This document shows positions 61,401 through 64,000 of a DNA stretch of 64,000 nt, piece after piece. Position 1 is the first letter of the stretch. Each line of letters starts with the position of its first letter. The position numbers and the translations under genes were made by a program. Below the pieces are notes generated by a model. It saw only the letters and a program-made list of their open reading frames with translations, did not search any database and was not told the origin of the DNA. The DNA is from Brucellaceae bacterium (lineage in GTDB: Bacteria; Pseudomonadota; Alphaproteobacteria; Rhizobiales; Rhizobiaceae): the NCBI GenBank assembly GCA_020637755.1, contig JACKJW010000012.1:13328-77327 (forward strand). The letters are read 5' to 3'.

Positions 61401-63342
61401 GTCTGAAAAATCGGACCTTGGAGAACAGAAGTACATACAACAGGTGCTTTCAATTTCGGGGAAAAAAGATGGTATCGACCTTGAATACGTACCGCGCGCC
61501 GAAACGAGTTTTGATTTGGCGGCGTGCCCGCTAAAGCTTATCGCATTCTATTTGCCGCAGTTCCATCCGATCCCCGAGAATGACAACTGGTGGGGCAAAG
61601 GTTTCACTGAATGGACAAATGTTAGCAAGGCGGTTCCACAGTTTGCAGGCCACTACCAGCCACATCTTCCCGGTGAATTGGGATTTTATGATTTACGTCT
61701 TGTTGATGTCCAGCGGCAGCAGGCCGAACTTGCCAAACAGTATGGAATTTATGGGTTTTGCTATCATCACTACTGGTTCGGCGGGAAGCGGCTTCTTGAG
61801 CGCCCGGTAAACCAGATACTGGCCAATCCCGATATCGATCTGCCCTTCTGCCTCTGCTGGGCAAACGAAAACTGGACGCGCCGGTGGGACGGAATGGAGC
61901 AGGACGTGTTGATGGCGCAGAACCATTCGCCTGAAGACGATCTGGCCTTCATCGCCGATCTTGCGCCAGCCCTGCGCGATCCGCGTTACATTCGCTTCGA
62001 TGGCCGCCCGGTGCTGATCGTTTATCGTGTGACGCTGCTCCCTGATCCGGCCGCCACCGCCAAGAGGTGGCGCGACTATTGCCGCAGGGAGGGAATTGGC
62101 GATCTCTACCTGGTCGCCGCCCGGTCTTTCGGAATCAAGGATCCTCGCCCCTACGGTTTCGACGCCTCGGTCGAATTCCCGCCTCATGAAGCGAATGCCC
62201 GGTGTTTAAACACCGAGATTGATTTTACGAACCGGTCGTTCGACGGCTACGTATTTAGCTTTGACGATATGGTAGACTCGCACCTTGCTATCACGTCAGA
62301 TGAGTATCCGAATATCAAAACAGTATGCCCCGGATGGGACAATGAAGCACGAAAGCCAGGCAAGGGGCATATATTTTATGGTTCAGGTCCTCAATCCTAC
62401 TCAAAATGGCTTCGTGGTGCCTGCGAGAGAACCCTAGAGAAAATTCAAAATAGCAGCGACCATCCACCATTTGTCTTTGTGAATGCCTGGAATGAGTGGG
62501 CCGAAGGCGCTCATCTCGAACCAGATAGGAAGTTTGGTTACGCAAACCTTCATGTCACCGCGAATACACTACAGGAATTTACGCCACTTGACGCAGCTAT
62601 CCAGGAAGAAATCAGCACATCGCAGGAAAAATTTCGGCGCACATCAGATGGAGCAGTAGTACTTCATCTTTTTTATGAGGATTTGCTGCCCGAGCTGGTT
62701 CCGTATCTGGAGAATGCGAAAGAGTTGGATCTTTTTGTTTCTCTTGGGCCAAATGTTCGCTTGGAAACTGTCAAAAAGTTGAGATCACTTTTCCCTGGTT
62801 GCTATATTGCCGCGTATCCCAATAGGGGCAGAGACGTCCTCCCGTTTGTGATTATGCTGCAAGTCTTGCAGAGTTTGGGATATAAATACGCGTGCAAGGT
62901 ACATACGAAAAAGTCGTTGCAGCGTGAAGACGGGGAAAAGCTACGTTCGGAGGCATTTGAGAACCTGCTTGGTTCTGTTGAAAGGGTTGCAAAGTTCAAA
63001 CAGATGTTCGAGCAGGATGCCCAACTTGGATTGGCGGCGCCATCGAACTGGTTCCTGGATTTGAGCAAACCTGACCGAAACGTTCTTAATCGGGACTGGT
63101 TGGATAAATTGCTACCAAAGTTGGGAAGAGATGATCTCGTCGGCACATACGACTGGGAGTTTATTGCGGGCACAATGTTCTGGTTCCGAGTTGATTCGAT
63201 GTCCTGGTTGCCATCGTGGAACTTTACGTTAGACGATTTTGAGAGTGAACTCGGGCAAATGGATGGGACTTTAGCGCATTCGATCGAAAGAATCGTTTCT
63301 ATCGCAACAGTTGCCTCAGGCTTCAAAGTAACGCCGATTTAA
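58471..63342 (+). CDS. Giant multidomain polysaccharide protein: sulfotransferase, coiled coil, WbsX and RgpF-like domains
   Basis: 1623 residues from ATG 58471. Residues 30-300: sulfotransferase domain with the PAPS-binding loop GMHRSGTS (44-51) and a 3'-phosphate motif FRNPLDVIDSLLSR (168-181). Residues about 320-860: long coiled coil with a near-identical pair of about 50-residue units at 375-424 and 460-509 (GLQAELDAARAAHAASEE in both). A conserved YRKSTSWRLAAPIRG linker at about 870. Residues 1021-1360: WbsX/GH99-like domain (FYLPQFHPIPENDNWW, WANENWTRRWDG, WNEWAEGAHLEPD). Residues 1395-1623: RgpF/rhamnan-synthesis-like domain (VVLHLFYEDLL, AYPNRGRDVLPFVI, YKYACKVHTKKSL). No signal peptide. 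It follows rfbABCD, which supplies dTDP-rhamnose. Confidence 0.88.
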   Translation: MTDREISAPPRRRAPRVQKGQKPLPVAERQAPALPAKTCVLFLGMHRSGTSALTRLVSMLGAALPRTLLGGGVGNETGHWEPERLIAYHDRMLADLGSAWHDWTPLDMKRLPLARREQLAKDIAEIVDEDYGSAPLIVLKEPRIARFAPFFSGVLTGAGYDVKAIVPFRNPLDVIDSLLSRKSVWPAGHDRSDAALLWLTHMLEAERAARSSPHVVVSYESVMADPVEALHHVVGKLELETPRTVDEVGGDIAAFINEAQRHHESRPDEVLLDPQLTGWVADTYAALRDLEAGRNIDGAREALDRIREEFLSATPLLNASAAARRAAEAAAAEAREKLVLMDAERESLVAEKDRLATAREAAIGELRARLEEWGGHTSGLQAELDAARAAHAASEEARQQAACEQAAITEARESALNAARDELEGLRNQLAALNDERDAVVAERDRQAEALQARIAELDGHASGLQAELDAARAAHAASEEARQQAASEQAVAIKARESALNAMRDELEQQRKLLEERDIALAEAQGSQKVSEDRFVQAQAELEDLRKEIVDLTAQLDTARAEEAERQALLDQLAQATDSKHELEQALEARQLRHLKEIQTLSAELEAERHTAAAASATRIARLAELMQSQKNLESTLDVMRRENDRIVPLRADLERAKADASRAEDVRKSLEAELTGTRQQLAIVEAEKKTQVDALEMRVRKIGNEQTAALRESADARNDLDRARRKLEELERTAESSRALSEAKAIELKKNLAETENKLNAVSAAAEKAATEALAARQSAEEEIARLETEAGHLRAEFEKRNAEYVEAKAALAGETERAANFQAALEAEAAKARDFEVRLADTVNEADQARLKLQHAETEIVLTHDAYRKSTSWRLAAPIRGVKLTASAVLRFPRRIISNLRKVPHVVNFAGGLVPAGRKFLGTYRREGLDGIRWRMDYAEREGQNSRSGKAKPVESQIVVPDDAPAVFFPASRSSEKSDLGEQKYIQQVLSISGKKDGIDLEYVPRAETSFDLAACPLKLIAFYLPQFHPIPENDNWWGKGFTEWTNVSKAVPQFAGHYQPHLPGELGFYDLRLVDVQRQQAELAKQYGIYGFCYHHYWFGGKRLLERPVNQILANPDIDLPFCLCWANENWTRRWDGMEQDVLMAQNHSPEDDLAFIADLAPALRDPRYIRFDGRPVLIVYRVTLLPDPAATAKRWRDYCRREGIGDLYLVAARSFGIKDPRPYGFDASVEFPPHEANARCLNTEIDFTNRSFDGYVFSFDDMVDSHLAITSDEYPNIKTVCPGWDNEARKPGKGHIFYGSGPQSYSKWLRGACERTLEKIQNSSDHPPFVFVNAWNEWAEGAHLEPDRKFGYANLHVTANTLQEFTPLDAAIQEEISTSQEKFRRTSDGAVVLHLFYEDLLPELVPYLENAKELDLFVSLGPNVRLETVKKLRSLFPGCYIAAYPNRGRDVLPFVIMLQVLQSLGYKYACKVHTKKSLQREDGEKLRSEAFENLLGSVERVAKFKQMFEQDAQLGLAAPSNWFLDLSKPDRNVLNRDWLDKLLPKLGRDDLVGTYDWEFIAGTMFWFRVDSMSWLPSWNFTLDDFESELGQMDGTLAHSIERIVSIATVASGFKVTPI

Positions 63343-63355
63343 GAGGATTTCCAAA

Positions 63356-64000
63356 ATGACACCTGAAATAATATTACACATCGGCGTACATAAGACCGGT
63401 TCGACACACATCCAAGTTGCCTTAACGCGAAATTCAGACTGGTTGATTAGGCAAGGCATATATTACAAGCCGAGTGACGGCGTAGCCCACCATTCACTGA
63501 TACAGAGTTTTGCGGATACAAAATCTGACGATTTGGAGTCTGCTAAAATAAAAATTTCTAATATGATCAAGGACGCAGGTTCTAAAGACTGTAAAAAAAT
63601 TATAATAAGTTCTGAAGTGATGAGCGAAAGTCATATTAATATAGAAAAATTACACAAGTTTATTTCTGAGATTGGAAGTGTATCAGTATATTCTTATATA
63701 AGGAACCCTGTTGATCAGTTAATATCTGCTTATAACCAAATTGTACGCGATAATGTTCACAGGAGAACTTTCGGATTCACCTTAAAAAACAAAGGTTACG
63801 ACCCAAGTTACAAGAGCATGCTTTTTCCATGGATAGATACAGGCGCCCAACTTAAAATATTACCATACGATAAAAATCAATGGATATTAAATGATATAGT
63901 AAGTGATTTTCTATTTAGTATAGGGGCTTCCAAGTATGACCAATATTCCAAAGAAAATATAGTAAAGACAAGCAATGGTAGTCTACCTTACCCTCTTCTG
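63356..64000 (+). CDS. Sulfotransferase-like protein (3' truncated by window end)
   Basis: The ATG at 63356 begins 13 bases after the giant gene, and the frame stays open to base 64000 (215 codons). It starts MTPEIILHIGVHKTGSTHIQ, with the P-loop-like PAPS-binding motif HxGxHKTGST. SVYSYIRNPVDQLISAYNQI, about 105 residues later, resembles the 3'-phosphate-binding segment of sulfotransferases. Base composition is strikingly AT-rich (16 of 60 bases are G or C at 63541-63600, against 39 of 60 at 56521-56580), indicating transfer. The remainder lies outside the window. Confidence 0.82.
   Translation, partial: MTPEIILHIGVHKTGSTHIQVALTRNSDWLIRQGIYYKPSDGVAHHSLIQSFADTKSDDLESAKIKISNMIKDAGSKDCKKIIISSEVMSESHINIEKLHKFISEIGSVSVYSYIRNPVDQLISAYNQIVRDNVHRRTFGFTLKNKGYDPSYKSMLFPWIDTGAQLKILPYDKNQWILNDIVSDFLFSIGASKYDQYSKENIVKTSNGSLPYPLL

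Overview
The window is GC-rich chromosomal DNA (hand-counted lines run about 60-65% G+C) from an alphaproteobacterium, most likely of the Hyphomicrobiales (Rhizobiales). The reasons are the aa3 oxidase operon order coxB-ctaD-ctaB-coxF-ctaG-ctaE-DUF983-SURF1-ispH-thrB-rnhA, a CcrM-type GANTC methyltransferase, an IalB-family protein beside tldD, and the order mutY / DciA-like / DsbA-like / smc / UbiM-like / ppdK. I cannot name the genus. I saw no rRNA, tRNA, CRISPR array, insertion sequence or integrase.

Layout. 1-1740: end of tlyA and the overlapping rlmD. 1744-5704 (minus): cobB, a class II Fic protein, tldD and an IalB-like exported protein. 6087-15183 (plus): the cytochrome c oxidase and assembly operon, running into ispH, thrB and rnhA. 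15159-18397: a LysE exporter with a divergent Lrp/AsnC regulator, a peroxiredoxin, a DsbD-alpha-like exported protein and YqgE. 18432-24654 (minus): thrC, an M16 peptidase, a GNAT and a GGDEF/EAL protein, nearly without gaps. 24791-29421: a lipoprotein, an RTX-repeat protein, a HAD phosphatase and an exported VWA protein. 29568-41102: ccrM, mutY, DciA-like, DsbA-like lipoprotein, smc, a UbiM-like hydroxylase with an apparent C-terminal frameshift, and ppdK. 41145-48796: an orphan nucleotidyltransferase-fold gene, DUF427, a class III aminotransferase, an unrecognised protein, a DmdB-like acyl-CoA ligase, a DUF1499 membrane protein, an MBL hydrolase and BioY.

48884 to the right edge is a surface-polysaccharide locus. 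Two minus-strand genes (a FlaA1/CapD-type nucleotide-sugar dehydratase and a WecA/MraY-type lipid-carrier sugar-phosphate transferase) stand next to a plus-strand operon: an epimerase, a GT2 glycosyltransferase, rfbA-rfbC-rfbB-rfbD for dTDP-L-rhamnose, a 1623-residue multidomain protein, and a second sulfotransferase-like gene cut by the window end. RfbD carries an extra membrane-anchored C-terminal half. The giant protein joins a sulfotransferase domain, about 540 residues of coiled coil with an internal duplication, a WbsX (GH99-like) domain and an RgpF-like rhamnan-synthesis domain.

G+C falls stepwise through the end of this locus: 60% at 60001-60060, about 45% near 62900, and 27% at 63541-63600. 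That is typical of a transferred, rapidly exchanged polysaccharide region. My inference is that this locus makes a rhamnose-containing, probably sulfated, surface glycan. It is the most unusual part of the window.
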